64,000 bases of DNA from NCBI RefSeq assembly GCF_014191775.1, contig NZ_JACHXA010000001.1, positions 620,001-684,000 of the forward strand, read 5' to 3'. The translations under genes were made by a program, and so were the position numbers. Below, piece after piece: positions 33,903 to 41,547 of this stretch. Every line of letters begins with the position of its first letter. Position 1 is the first letter of the stretch. Below the pieces are notes generated by a model. The model did not search any database. It was not told the DNA's origin and was given only the letters and a program-made list of their open reading frames with translations. This DNA comes from Limibacillus halophilus. Lineage in GTDB: Bacteria > Pseudomonadota > Alphaproteobacteria > Kiloniellales > CECT-8803.

Positions 33903-34253
33903 TCAGTTGGGATTCCCCGATGTGCCTGGGATTCCACGCTGCTTCACAAAGCTAGAGGCTAGTTTATCGATCTGTCAACACTTTGGTATGACTACAGTAG
34001 CAAGGGTCATGATTTTAACGCTATTACGATAATTCTGTCAGAGAATTGCGGAAAATTCCCACATTACAGAAAGAATAGTCCTTCAGCTTGAAAAAGTGTT
34101 GACATTTCTAGGCAGTCCGCCTGTTATCGAAGGGCGCGTCTCCATTGGGCGCAAGATCGTAGAACCTTGAGGTCAAGATGATTGTGATCTCCTCGCCCAA
34201 CCGGGTATTGGCGACATCATCTTGCTCGCGACGGTCGACTTTGGGAGGCGATC
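33903..34253. promoter_or_regulatory. Divergent promoter region with paired 12-bp inverted repeats
   Basis: 351 bp separate the importer operon (minus) from the decarboxylase operon (plus). The word TGTCAACACTTT (33973-33984) and its exact reverse complement AAAGTGTTGACA (34093-34104) lie 108 bp apart. Each contains a perfect -35 TTGACA facing its own operon. For the plus strand TGTTAT follows at 34122-34127 with 17-bp spacing. The symmetric arrangement suggests the two operons share a regulator. No gene is in the gap. Confidence 0.55.
34099..34127 (+). promoter_or_regulatory. Candidate sigma70 promoter of the decarboxylase operon
   Basis: TTGACA at 34099-34104, 17-bp spacer, TGTTAT at 34122-34127, about 126 bp before the first start codon. 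The leader between carries no recognised structure. Confidence 0.5.
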
Positions 34254-35657
34254 ATGATTGAGGGCTCGCTCGACTGGCTGAAGCAAATCGGCGGCAGGCC
34301 GGACGGCATGAGTGTGGATGCTTCCGGTATGCTTACCCTGACGGGGGTGCCGGTTGACAGGCTAACGTCGCTTTATGGCTCTCCGCTTTTCGTCACCACA
34401 GAACAGGTCATCCGCGAGAACGTTCAACGGTTGCGCGACGCTTTTAGTAGTCGTTGGCCAACCGGCGCCGAAATCTTCTATGCGATTAAGACGAACAACT
34501 GCCTCGCGATCCGCTCCTTGTTGTCGCAGGAAGGCGTGGGTGGAGAATGTTTTGGCGATATCGAATATCGCGCAACCTGCGAAGCTGGTGTCTGCCGCGA
34601 AAACATCATTCTTAACGGCAGCGACAAGACCGAAAGCGCTCTTGCCGCAGCGGTACAAGGCAACTCGATCATCAACATCGACAGCCTGGACGAGATAGCC
34701 GTGCTGTCCCGGCTTGCGACCGCCAAACGCCCGGTAAGGGTGAACATCAGGTTACGGCTGGCTCCAAAGGAGCTTGATACTTTCGGTGCAAGCTTTTTTA
34801 AGACCGGTAGTTCGGCAAGTGAAAGCTTGCTGTCGGCCAAATGGGGATTTTCCGAGGATGCGGCAAGCGACGTCATCCTCGCTCTCCGGGATGATCCAAA
34901 GTTCGACCTCCTCGGGTATTCTGCCCATGTTGGTCGATTTACCAACGATCCTGCCGCCTTCCATGTAGTGGGGCAGGAGTTGGCGCGTTTTACGACAGCT
35001 ATGAAAGCGCGTGTTGGGTTCTGGCCACGGGTGATCGACCTTGGCGGCGGATGGCCTCGCCTCAGAGAACCTGAGTCGCGCGCATCGGAGGTCAATCCGC
35101 ATGACATCGAGGACTATGCCGAGGCCATGACGTCTGCGTTGCGGGCAGGGCTCCATGGGCCCTTGCCGCGACTCTTTCTCGAACCCGGCCGCTACCTGGT
35201 CGGAAATGCCGTCGTCCTTTTATCCACTGTAACCACAACCCGATCCGATGTTGGCCGGAAGTGGATCCATGTGGACGCCAGTACGAATCTTCTGATGCGG
35301 ATCGAGACAAGCCGAAGCTGGTACAATTTGCTCCCGGCTTCGCGAATGACTGCACCCCCCAGGAATGTGGCGACCGTCGTCGGGCCGACCTGCATTCCCT
35401 CTGTTCTGGGGGTGGATCGGCCCATGCCCGACCTTCAACGCGGCGATATCGTAGCGATCCCGGATGCCGGAATGTATGCCGAGGTACTGGCATCGCAGTT
35501 CAACGGCATGCCCAGACCGGCTGGCATCATGATTGCCCCGGATGGCAATATCGATCTTGTCCGGCGGCGTGAAACCTACGAAGACATCTATCGTAATCAC
35601 AAGATTCCCCAACGTTTCGCCGAACAGAGCGCCGTCGCACGCAAGAGCTTGCCATGA
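34254..35657 (+). CDS. PLP-dependent decarboxylase, alanine-racemase fold (paralogue 1)
   Basis: The 467-residue protein belongs to the diaminopimelate/ornithine decarboxylase group (fold type III). It has PLP lysine K79 in IFYAIKTNN, GGECFGD, the IDLGGGWPR phosphate loop, FLEPGRYLVGNA, and IPDAGMYAEVLASQFN near the C-terminus. Cys380 sits in VVGPTC, the position of the catalytic cysteine of this family. The next residue, Glu or Asp in diaminopimelate and ornithine decarboxylases, is Ile381, so the usual grip on a distal amino group is missing. It overlaps the next gene by 4 bp (ATGA), so the two are coupled. The ribosome site is GGGAGG. The substrate is unknown. Confidence 0.87.
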   Translation: MIEGSLDWLKQIGGRPDGMSVDASGMLTLTGVPVDRLTSLYGSPLFVTTEQVIRENVQRLRDAFSSRWPTGAEIFYAIKTNNCLAIRSLLSQEGVGGECFGDIEYRATCEAGVCRENIILNGSDKTESALAAAVQGNSIINIDSLDEIAVLSRLATAKRPVRVNIRLRLAPKELDTFGASFFKTGSSASESLLSAKWGFSEDAASDVILALRDDPKFDLLGYSAHVGRFTNDPAAFHVVGQELARFTTAMKARVGFWPRVIDLGGGWPRLREPESRASEVNPHDIEDYAEAMTSALRAGLHGPLPRLFLEPGRYLVGNAVVLLSTVTTTRSDVGRKWIHVDASTNLLMRIETSRSWYNLLPASRMTAPPRNVATVVGPTCIPSVLGVDRPMPDLQRGDIVAIPDAGMYAEVLASQFNGMPRPAGIMIAPDGNIDLVRRRETYEDIYRNHKIPQRFAEQSAVARKSLP

Positions 35658-37057
35658 ACGGCGCAGAGACGCTTGCGAGAGAGCGCATCTTCAGCGATCG
35701 CCTGACAGTTGATGCCAAGGGCATGTTATGTATTGGCGGCGCCTCTGTCGGCGACCTTCTGCAGCGCTTCGGTTCGCCGCTGGTGGTCGGTGTCGAGGAA
35801 ACGCTTCTGGCAAACTTTGAGCGTATTCGTGACGCCTTTGGCACCGCTTGGCCCGGTCCGAGCGCAATACTCTACTCGACCAAGAGCAATGACACGCTCG
35901 CCTTTCGTCACCTGCTGTCCCGAGCGGGCGCGGGGGGTGACTGCTTTGGCGAGGGTGAGCTACGGTCCACGCTCGATAGCGGGGCAGATCCGTCGAGGGT
36001 CGCGCTCAACGGCAGTGACAAGACGGCGGAGCTTATTGATCTGGCGCTTGTGCATGGGGTCACAATCAACATCGATGCCGCAGATGAAGTCGATCTGATC
36101 GTCGCAGCGATTGCGCGAACGGGATCTTCCGCGCGAGTGAACATCCGCCTAAAAGTTCTCCCCGACGAACTAGGGCCCTACATGGGCGGATCGACACAAA
36201 GGCACGGCCAGGGTATTGCCTCCGTGCGGCGCGCAAAGTGGGGGCTTGGCCCAGACGCTGCGCAGCAGATAGCCGCCCGGCTACAGCAGACCCAAGGTCT
36301 GGAGCTGACTGGTTTTTCTGTTCATATCGGCCACCTTTCCAACCGACCGGAGGCATTCGCCTCGATCGCAACTGCATTCGGGGCCACGGTCCGCAAGATC
36401 TGCGAAAAACTAGACCTGCGCCCGAGTATTCTTGACCTCGGCGGAGGATGGGCAAGAGAGCGCGAGCCCGAACAGCGCGGCGTGCCCATCGAACGGGTGA
36501 CGGTCGAAACGCAAGTTAAGGCAGCCTGTGATGCGCTGGCCAGTGCCCTCGGTCCCTTGGCAGACCCCGTCGAAGGGCCGGTACCCGAGCTCTGGGTCGA
36601 ACCTGGACGCTACATCTGCGGAAACGCTCAGGTTCTGCTCGCTACCGTGGGATCGGTTAAGGAGGACTGTGGATTCCGCTGGGTCAATGTGGATATCAGC
36701 ACCAACAACCTGATGCGGATCGAGACGGGGGCTTTTGAATATCAGACATTGCCCGCAAGCAGGATGCACGACCTTTTCACAACCGCTCAGGAAATCGTCG
36801 GAAGAACCTGCTTCCGTTCGGTCGTTGGTGCCGGCCGGTTGCTGCCGAAACTGGTGCGCGGCGACCTTGTCGCCATTCTAGATGCCGGCATGTACGCAGA
36901 AGTCTTTGCGACTCAATTCAACAGCATGCCACGCCCGGCAGCCGTACTAGTTGGGGCCAAGGGCGAGATTGAACTTGTTCGCGTCCGGGAAACATTGGCC
37001 GACGTGTTCGCGCATCACCGTGTACCCGGTCGCCTTAAATGGCCTGAAAAGGAGTAA
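35654..37057 (+). CDS. PLP-dependent decarboxylase, alanine-racemase fold (paralogue 2)
   Basis: The 467-residue protein, exactly the length of the upstream paralogue, is similar along its whole length. It has K77 in ILYSTKSND, GGDCFGEGELR, LDLGGGWAR, VEPGRYICGNA, LDAGMYAEVFATQFN and C386 in VGRTC. The residue after the cysteine is Phe387 rather than an acidic one. Enzymes of this fold place the active site at a dimer interface using residues from both chains. Two coupled paralogues might therefore form a heterodimer, or act in sequence. This is inference. Its start overlaps the stop of paralogue 1, and it is followed 6 bp later by a small coiled-coil gene. Confidence 0.87.
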   Translation: MNGAETLARERIFSDRLTVDAKGMLCIGGASVGDLLQRFGSPLVVGVEETLLANFERIRDAFGTAWPGPSAILYSTKSNDTLAFRHLLSRAGAGGDCFGEGELRSTLDSGADPSRVALNGSDKTAELIDLALVHGVTINIDAADEVDLIVAAIARTGSSARVNIRLKVLPDELGPYMGGSTQRHGQGIASVRRAKWGLGPDAAQQIAARLQQTQGLELTGFSVHIGHLSNRPEAFASIATAFGATVRKICEKLDLRPSILDLGGGWAREREPEQRGVPIERVTVETQVKAACDALASALGPLADPVEGPVPELWVEPGRYICGNAQVLLATVGSVKEDCGFRWVNVDISTNNLMRIETGAFEYQTLPASRMHDLFTTAQEIVGRTCFRSVVGAGRLLPKLVRGDLVAILDAGMYAEVFATQFNSMPRPAAVLVGAKGEIELVRVRETLADVFAHHRVPGRLKWPEKE

Positions 37058-37063
37058 GAAGGT

Positions 37064-37276
37064 ATGGAGAGATCGCCCCGGTTTCTGACGGACCCGATAT
37101 CGGAAAAGCTATTAGAAAGCCTTGTCGCTCTCGCCGCTGAGGTAAATGTGCTGCGTGACCGTGTCGCGCGGCTCGAAGCGCAGGCGGACGGTACCGAGTT
37201 GCCGGACGGTTTTGAAAGCGCCGATAGCTTTGTCACCTCGGTCTTTGGCGGCGCTGCAACGATGGCCGCTAAGTAA
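37064..37276 (+). CDS. Small coiled-coil protein of unknown function
   Basis: The 70-residue protein has a strong AAGGAG ribosome site and lies 6 bp after the second decarboxylase and 14 bp before the methyltransferase. It is therefore a real member of the operon. Residues about 11-42 (SEKLLESLVALAAEVNVLRD..., then VARLEAQ) have a leucine/valine heptad pattern of a short coiled coil. The tail is acidic then flexible. I do not recognise the family. It could be an oligomerisation subunit or assembly factor for the neighbouring enzymes. Confidence 0.75.
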   Translation: MERSPRFLTDPISEKLLESLVALAAEVNVLRDRVARLEAQADGTELPDGFESADSFVTSVFGGAATMAAK

Positions 37277-37290
37277 GGAGGAGACGAATC

Positions 37291-38358
37291 ATGGCCATTG
37301 CCCGCCCCCTGGAACCGAAACTGGATACGGCGACCGCGTCGTATCAGAACTTTATCGGTGCGTTCCGCAAACTCTGGTCTGGGCCGATCTACCGTGAACT
37401 GCGCAACCAGGCCGAAGCGTTGCCCGATCAGTCTTCGGACAACTACGCCAGTTTTGAAGCACACCTTGCGCGCTTACCGTTGCACCAGCTTTTCGGGTGG
37501 CTTGAATACAATCTCCAGCAGATGAAGTACCTCGGAGCCTACGGAATTATTCCGATGGTGGAAGGGCAGCGCGCGGCGCTGGAGAAAGCGTTGATGCAGC
37601 CCGTTTCCGACGGGATGCTGCGGCTCGCCACCGACATCCGGCTGCCGGACTACTATAAAGAGACGGATTTCCACCACCACCCTGGCGGACTAAGAGAGAA
37701 TCCATTGGCTGGAATCGTCTACCGCGCAAGTGCGGGTGCATCAGGCGGCGTCGTCGGACGTGCGGGGTTGCACCGGCTCTTTGCCAGCGAAGTCACAGCA
37801 GATCGGACTTTTGCGCGCGTCCTGGACATTGGCTGCGGTTTCGGTCGCAGCACGCTGGCCTTTATAAGGACGGGTGCCGAGACAGAGGTTGTGGGGATCG
37901 ATCTCTCTGGCCCTTGCCTGCGTCTCGCGGCGCTTCTCGCCATGGATCTGCCCGAGGGCGGTCGCTCATCCTATATTCAGGCGGATGGTGCAGACGTGCC
38001 GCAGCCTGATGAAAGTTTTGATCTGGTAACCTCGACGATGCTGCTGCACGAATTGCCGGCCGACGCGACCCGGGCTATGACGGCGGAGGCCTTTCGGCTA
38101 CTGGCTCCGGGCGGAGAGGTCGCTCACCTGGATTTCCTCCCGCCTGAGGACAACTTTCTTCGTGCGCTTTACTTTGGGCATTCTCGCCGCAATGCAGAGC
38201 CCCACATGCGCGATCTGGCCGCGATGGACCTGCGCGGTGATTTTGAAGCAGCCGGGTTTACAGATTTCACGGTCACACCCTTTGACGAAAATGGCACGGC
38301 AGGCAGTGACGGTTGGCGTCTGCCATGGGTCATCATTCGCGCGAGGAAACCGGAATGA
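37291..38358 (+). CDS. Class I SAM-dependent methyltransferase
   Basis: The 355-residue protein has a helical N-terminal half (about 1-160). A Rossmann methyltransferase domain follows, with motif I RVLDIGCGFGRSTLAF (about 175-190), motif II EVVGIDLSGPCL, and post-I/IV FDLVTSTMLLHELP. The long N-terminal part has an ETDFHHHPGG segment, a cluster of histidines that may bind metal or substrate. The ribosome site is AAGGAGG and the stop overlaps the next gene by 4 bp. It presumably methylates the amine or an oxygen of the product of the two decarboxylases. The substrate is not evident. Confidence 0.88.
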   Translation: MAIARPLEPKLDTATASYQNFIGAFRKLWSGPIYRELRNQAEALPDQSSDNYASFEAHLARLPLHQLFGWLEYNLQQMKYLGAYGIIPMVEGQRAALEKALMQPVSDGMLRLATDIRLPDYYKETDFHHHPGGLRENPLAGIVYRASAGASGGVVGRAGLHRLFASEVTADRTFARVLDIGCGFGRSTLAFIRTGAETEVVGIDLSGPCLRLAALLAMDLPEGGRSSYIQADGADVPQPDESFDLVTSTMLLHELPADATRAMTAEAFRLLAPGGEVAHLDFLPPEDNFLRALYFGHSRRNAEPHMRDLAAMDLRGDFEAAGFTDFTVTPFDENGTAGSDGWRLPWVIIRARKPE

Positions 38359-39209
38359 GCACCTTGGCAACTCCTATCCGGCGCGGCTTTGTCGATGTGC
38401 CTGGCGGTCAGGCGCATTACCGCTATGCCCTACCCGAAGGCGCCGGCCTGGATGACATTCCACTTATCGTGCTGCATCCGTCCCCAGGTTCGGGTCGGAT
38501 GATGGCGAAGTTTGTTCGGGCGATGGCGAAAGCCGTTCCGGTCTATGCGCTCGATACGCGCGGTAACGGTGATTCGGACCCCTTGCCCGGGACGCCGACT
38601 ATAGCGGATTTCGCAACAGCAACTTGGGAGGCAATTGATGCCCTTGGGTTTGATCGTATTCGCCTGCTGGGAACCCACACCGGCGCTAGCATCGCTACCG
38701 AGGCTGCCAACCAGCGGCCTGAACGGGTGTCAGAACTGATCATCGACAATATGGGGCTATGGTCGGACAAGAAGAAGAAGACGCATTTCGAGCGCAACTC
38801 GCCAAAAGTGTCGCCCGACATGATGGGCAGTCAATTAAACTGGGCCTGGCATTATTGCCGTGACCAGTATCTTTTTTCGCCCTGGTACGAGCCGACGGTT
38901 GCCAACCGCCGGAATGTCGACTTGCCGGAGCCTCAAGTGTTGCACGAACTCGTCGTTGAGGTGCTCAAAGCGCTCGGGACCTACCATATGTCTTACTCTG
39001 CAGCGGCGAACTTCGACAAACGCGACGCCCTGGCGCGCGTGTCGGTGCGTACGCTTGTCAGTTCGAACGAACGCGATCCGCTTATGGTTCATCTGGATGA
39101 AGTTCATGCTTGCGTATCGGGATCGGTACGAAAGGTCGTGGGGGATCTGGAAACCGAAGACGGCGCGGCCGTCTCGGCCGAGATTTATGCCTCGTTTCTG
39201 AAGCGATAG
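38355..39209 (+). CDS. Alpha/beta-hydrolase-fold protein with altered nucleophile elbow
   Basis: The 284-residue protein has an alpha/beta-hydrolase core: LIVLHPSPGSGRMM for the oxyanion-hole loop, and YALDTRGNGDSDPLPG. The elbow is G106-THT-G110 instead of G-x-S-x-G, so the nucleophile position is His108. The usual Ser is absent, and no clear catalytic His follows near the C-terminus. It may be a non-hydrolytic member or use an unusual mechanism. Its ATG overlaps the methyltransferase stop (38355-38358), so it is the last gene of the coupled operon. An IS6 remnant begins 20 bp after its stop. Confidence 0.85.
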   Translation: MSTLATPIRRGFVDVPGGQAHYRYALPEGAGLDDIPLIVLHPSPGSGRMMAKFVRAMAKAVPVYALDTRGNGDSDPLPGTPTIADFATATWEAIDALGFDRIRLLGTHTGASIATEAANQRPERVSELIIDNMGLWSDKKKKTHFERNSPKVSPDMMGSQLNWAWHYCRDQYLFSPWYEPTVANRRNVDLPEPQVLHELVVEVLKALGTYHMSYSAAANFDKRDALARVSVRTLVSSNERDPLMVHLDEVHACVSGSVRKVVGDLETEDGAAVSAEIYASFLKR

Positions 39210-39228
39210 GACCGCAAAAGTCGGAGGG

Positions 39229-39312
39229 ATGAAGGGCTGTTGTCATTCCTCCACTCGGTTGTTCAGCCAGTGGCCGCGCTCTTGGCGGTTCGCGGCCCCG
39301 GCTATCCTATCA
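39229..39312 (-). pseudogene. Remnant of IS6-family transposase (fragment C)
   Basis: The DNA aligns without gaps to 55475-55558 of the intact copy (offset 16246). For example, GTTGTTCAGCCAGTGGCC matches ATTGTTCAGCCAGCGGCC. Minus-strand translation GHWLNNRVEE-stop-QQPF matches GRWLNNRAENSHLPF. It corresponds to the C-terminal third of the transposase and has a stop codon. It separates the decarboxylase operon from the LysR gene. Confidence 0.75.
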
Positions 39313-39335
39313 TTTGGTTATCTGGGCGATTTGAT

Positions 39336-40274
39336 TTAGTCCGCCGCACCTTTGGGTGAGGTACGGGGCGTGATTGTGTTCTGGTCAAGGCGCTCCAGAG
39401 CCGATTTGAAAATAGACAAGAAGTCGCGCGCCAGATGGCTGGGAGTGCGGCTGGAAGGAAAAAGCGCCCAAAGCCGGAATTCTACTCTGGGCTTAAACGG
39501 CAGCACGGCAATCTCTCGATCATCAAACTCATAGGTGCTGAAGGGATCGACGACGGACACGCCAGCACCGTATGCCACGAACGCGCAAGCGGCCTCTGAT
39601 TGCTCGGTTTCAATCTGTATTCTTCTAGTTACGCCGAGATTGTCGAATACCTTGTCCACGCCGAAACGTGAACGGTCATCGCGACCCAAGGAGATGAAGG
39701 GTTCGCGCACCAGGTCCCTGGCATGAACGGACTTTAACCTCGATAAATGATGATTGCGGGGCACCGCGCAGACGCCGGACATCCTGAAGAGTTCTTCGCT
39801 GGTTACTCCGGGGTGTTCCCCGGAAAGCAAGCCGATTCCAATGTCGACGTTGTTTGCTGCCACCCAATCAATAAGTGAGCGAGATCGTCTGCTTTCCACA
39901 GTGACACGAACGTCGGGCCGAACCTGGCAATATTCCGACACCACCCTTGGCAGGAACCGCGACGCCATTGCCGGAAAGGCCGCTATTGTCAGTTTGCCCC
40001 AGTTTCGGTCCCTTATACCCTCTGCTACCCGCGCAATCTTCTCCAACCCGGTAAACATTCGATCGGCCTCGGCAAAGAGCGTCTCCGCTTCAGAGGTCGG
40101 ATAGACGCGGCCGTGCTTTCGCTCAAAAAGCTTAAAGCCGCAAATACCCTCAAGGCTCTTAAGCTGTTGGCTGATCGCCGGTTGGGAAACGTTAAGCATT
40201 TCAGCGGCACCAGTCACGCTGCCGCACCGCATGACACTAACGAAAGCTTCCAGTTGGCGTGCGTTTACCTTCAT
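39336..40274 (-). CDS. LysR-family transcriptional regulator
   Basis: The 312-residue protein has an N-terminal winged helix at residues 4-62: ARQLEAFVSVMRCGSVTGAAEM, then QPAISQQLKSLE. An effector domain starts near residue 90 (GKLTIAAFPAMASRFLPRVVSEY). It lies divergent from the second PotABCD-type importer operon. A candidate operator is in the 122-bp spacer, with CTAATTAG at 40304-40311. It probably controls that operon in response to its imported substrate. Confidence 0.9.
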   Translation of the reverse strand: MKVNARQLEAFVSVMRCGSVTGAAEMLNVSQPAISQQLKSLEGICGFKLFERKHGRVYPTSEAETLFAEADRMFTGLEKIARVAEGIRDRNWGKLTIAAFPAMASRFLPRVVSEYCQVRPDVRVTVESRRSRSLIDWVAANNVDIGIGLLSGEHPGVTSEELFRMSGVCAVPRNHHLSRLKSVHARDLVREPFISLGRDDRSRFGVDKVFDNLGVTRRIQIETEQSEAACAFVAYGAGVSVVDPFSTYEFDDREIAVLPFKPRVEFRLWALFPSSRTPSHLARDFLSIFKSALERLDQNTITPRTSPKGAAD

Positions 40275-40303
40275 TAGAGCACCTTATGATGTTTGGCTAA
40301 AAA

Positions 40304-40311
40304 CTAATTAG
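40304..40311. promoter_or_regulatory. Possible LysR operator core in the divergent spacer
   Basis: The 8-bp palindrome CTAATTAG lies in an AT-rich stretch between the LysR gene (39336-40274) and the binding-protein gene (start 40397). A short palindrome can occur by chance, so this is weak. Confidence 0.25.
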
Positions 40312-40396
40312 ACTTTATGGAATGTGGCTGCAAGGATCAAAACTTCCCAGGGCCAGTCCGCTGGTGCCTCGATCAATTGCTAGGAGGGAGGAAGGT

Positions 40397-41452
40397 ATGA
40401 AGTCGATGAAGAAAGAACTATCGATAGGGGCGGCGACGAGTGCGATAGCGCTCGCTGCTTTCACGATGCAGGCGCAAGCTGCCGAGAGCCTAACGGTGGC
40501 TTTCTATGGTGGTAGCTGGGGTGAAGCCATCCAATCTTGCATGGTTGACCCTTTTGTAGCGAGCACGGGCATCCAAGTGACGCCGGAGCCGGGCGTGTCG
40601 AGCGTAACACTTGCCAAACTTAAACAGCAGAAAGGCGACCCGGTGATTGACGTCGCCTGGCTGGACGGCGGTGTATCCGAGCTAGCCGCTGCCGACGATC
40701 TGGTTGCAGCATTAGATCCAGCCAAAGTCCCGGGCGTTTCAGGGGTGATCGACGAAGGCGTATATCGTACCGCCGATGGACAGGTCTACGCGCTCAGCAC
40801 CGGATATTATTCCTTGGGTCTGGTCTACAACACCGATGATGTTAAGAATCCGCCGGAAAGCTGGTGGGACCTATGGGGGCCGGATTATGCAGGCCTTGTG
40901 ACGCTACCCAGCCCGGCAAACGCCATGGGCGTGCCGTTGTTCGTTCTGATCAACCAGCTTGCTGGCGGCACGATGGACAACTTTGATCCAGGTGTTGCGA
41001 AGATGAACGAGTTGGAAGTCTCGTCCTATTTTGATGCTTCCGGTAATGCGACCAACAGCTTCCAAAGCGGCGAAGTAATTGCCGGAGCCCACTACGCAAA
41101 CGCCGCCTGGGCGATGGCGGACAAGGGTCTCCCGCTTCGCTATGCCGTTCCCAAGGAAGGCGCGCCTTCAGGCGACATCCGCGTGCATATAGTTAAGGGA
41201 ACAAAGTCCATGGAGGCAGCGGAGAAGTTCGTCGATTTCGTTGTCGCCAAAGAGCAGGCAACCTGCATGACCAATCGGCTTTATGTCGGTCCGGCAACCG
41301 CAGGTATTACGCCGACGCCCGAGGCGCAGGAGCGCTTGCCCTGGGGCGCTGATGGTTCTGTGAAAAATCTAGCCCTTTTCGATTGGGATGAAATCAACGC
41401 CAATCGGGACCGGATCACAGAAATATTCAACCAGAAAGTCGCCGGAAAATAG
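40397..41452 (+). CDS. Polyamine-type ABC transporter substrate-binding protein
   Basis: The 351-residue extracellular solute-binding protein belongs to the PotD-like group. It has a Sec signal peptide (MKSMKKELSIGAATSAIALA... ending AQAAES). The mature start SLTVAFYGGSWGEAIQSCMVDPF and DPVIDVAWLDGGV are characteristic. The start at 40397 follows AGGAGGGAGGAAGGT, so the upstream in-frame codons are not credited. It is the first gene of a long plus-strand operon: receptor, ATPase, AtuA-like, DUF4387, two permeases, then catabolic enzymes. The ligand is likely an amino acid-like or cyclic amine compound used by those enzymes. Confidence 0.92.
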   Translation: MKSMKKELSIGAATSAIALAAFTMQAQAAESLTVAFYGGSWGEAIQSCMVDPFVASTGIQVTPEPGVSSVTLAKLKQQKGDPVIDVAWLDGGVSELAAADDLVAALDPAKVPGVSGVIDEGVYRTADGQVYALSTGYYSLGLVYNTDDVKNPPESWWDLWGPDYAGLVTLPSPANAMGVPLFVLINQLAGGTMDNFDPGVAKMNELEVSSYFDASGNATNSFQSGEVIAGAHYANAAWAMADKGLPLRYAVPKEGAPSGDIRVHIVKGTKSMEAAEKFVDFVVAKEQATCMTNRLYVGPATAGITPTPEAQERLPWGADGSVKNLALFDWDEINANRDRITEIFNQKVAGK

Positions 41453-41547
41453 AAAAGCTCTGCGGGCGGCGGTGCCGATGACGTGTCTGCCGTCCGCATC
41501 ATTTTCTCTCCTGGCGTCTTTAGTTTTCAATCATTCCGAGGCTTTTG

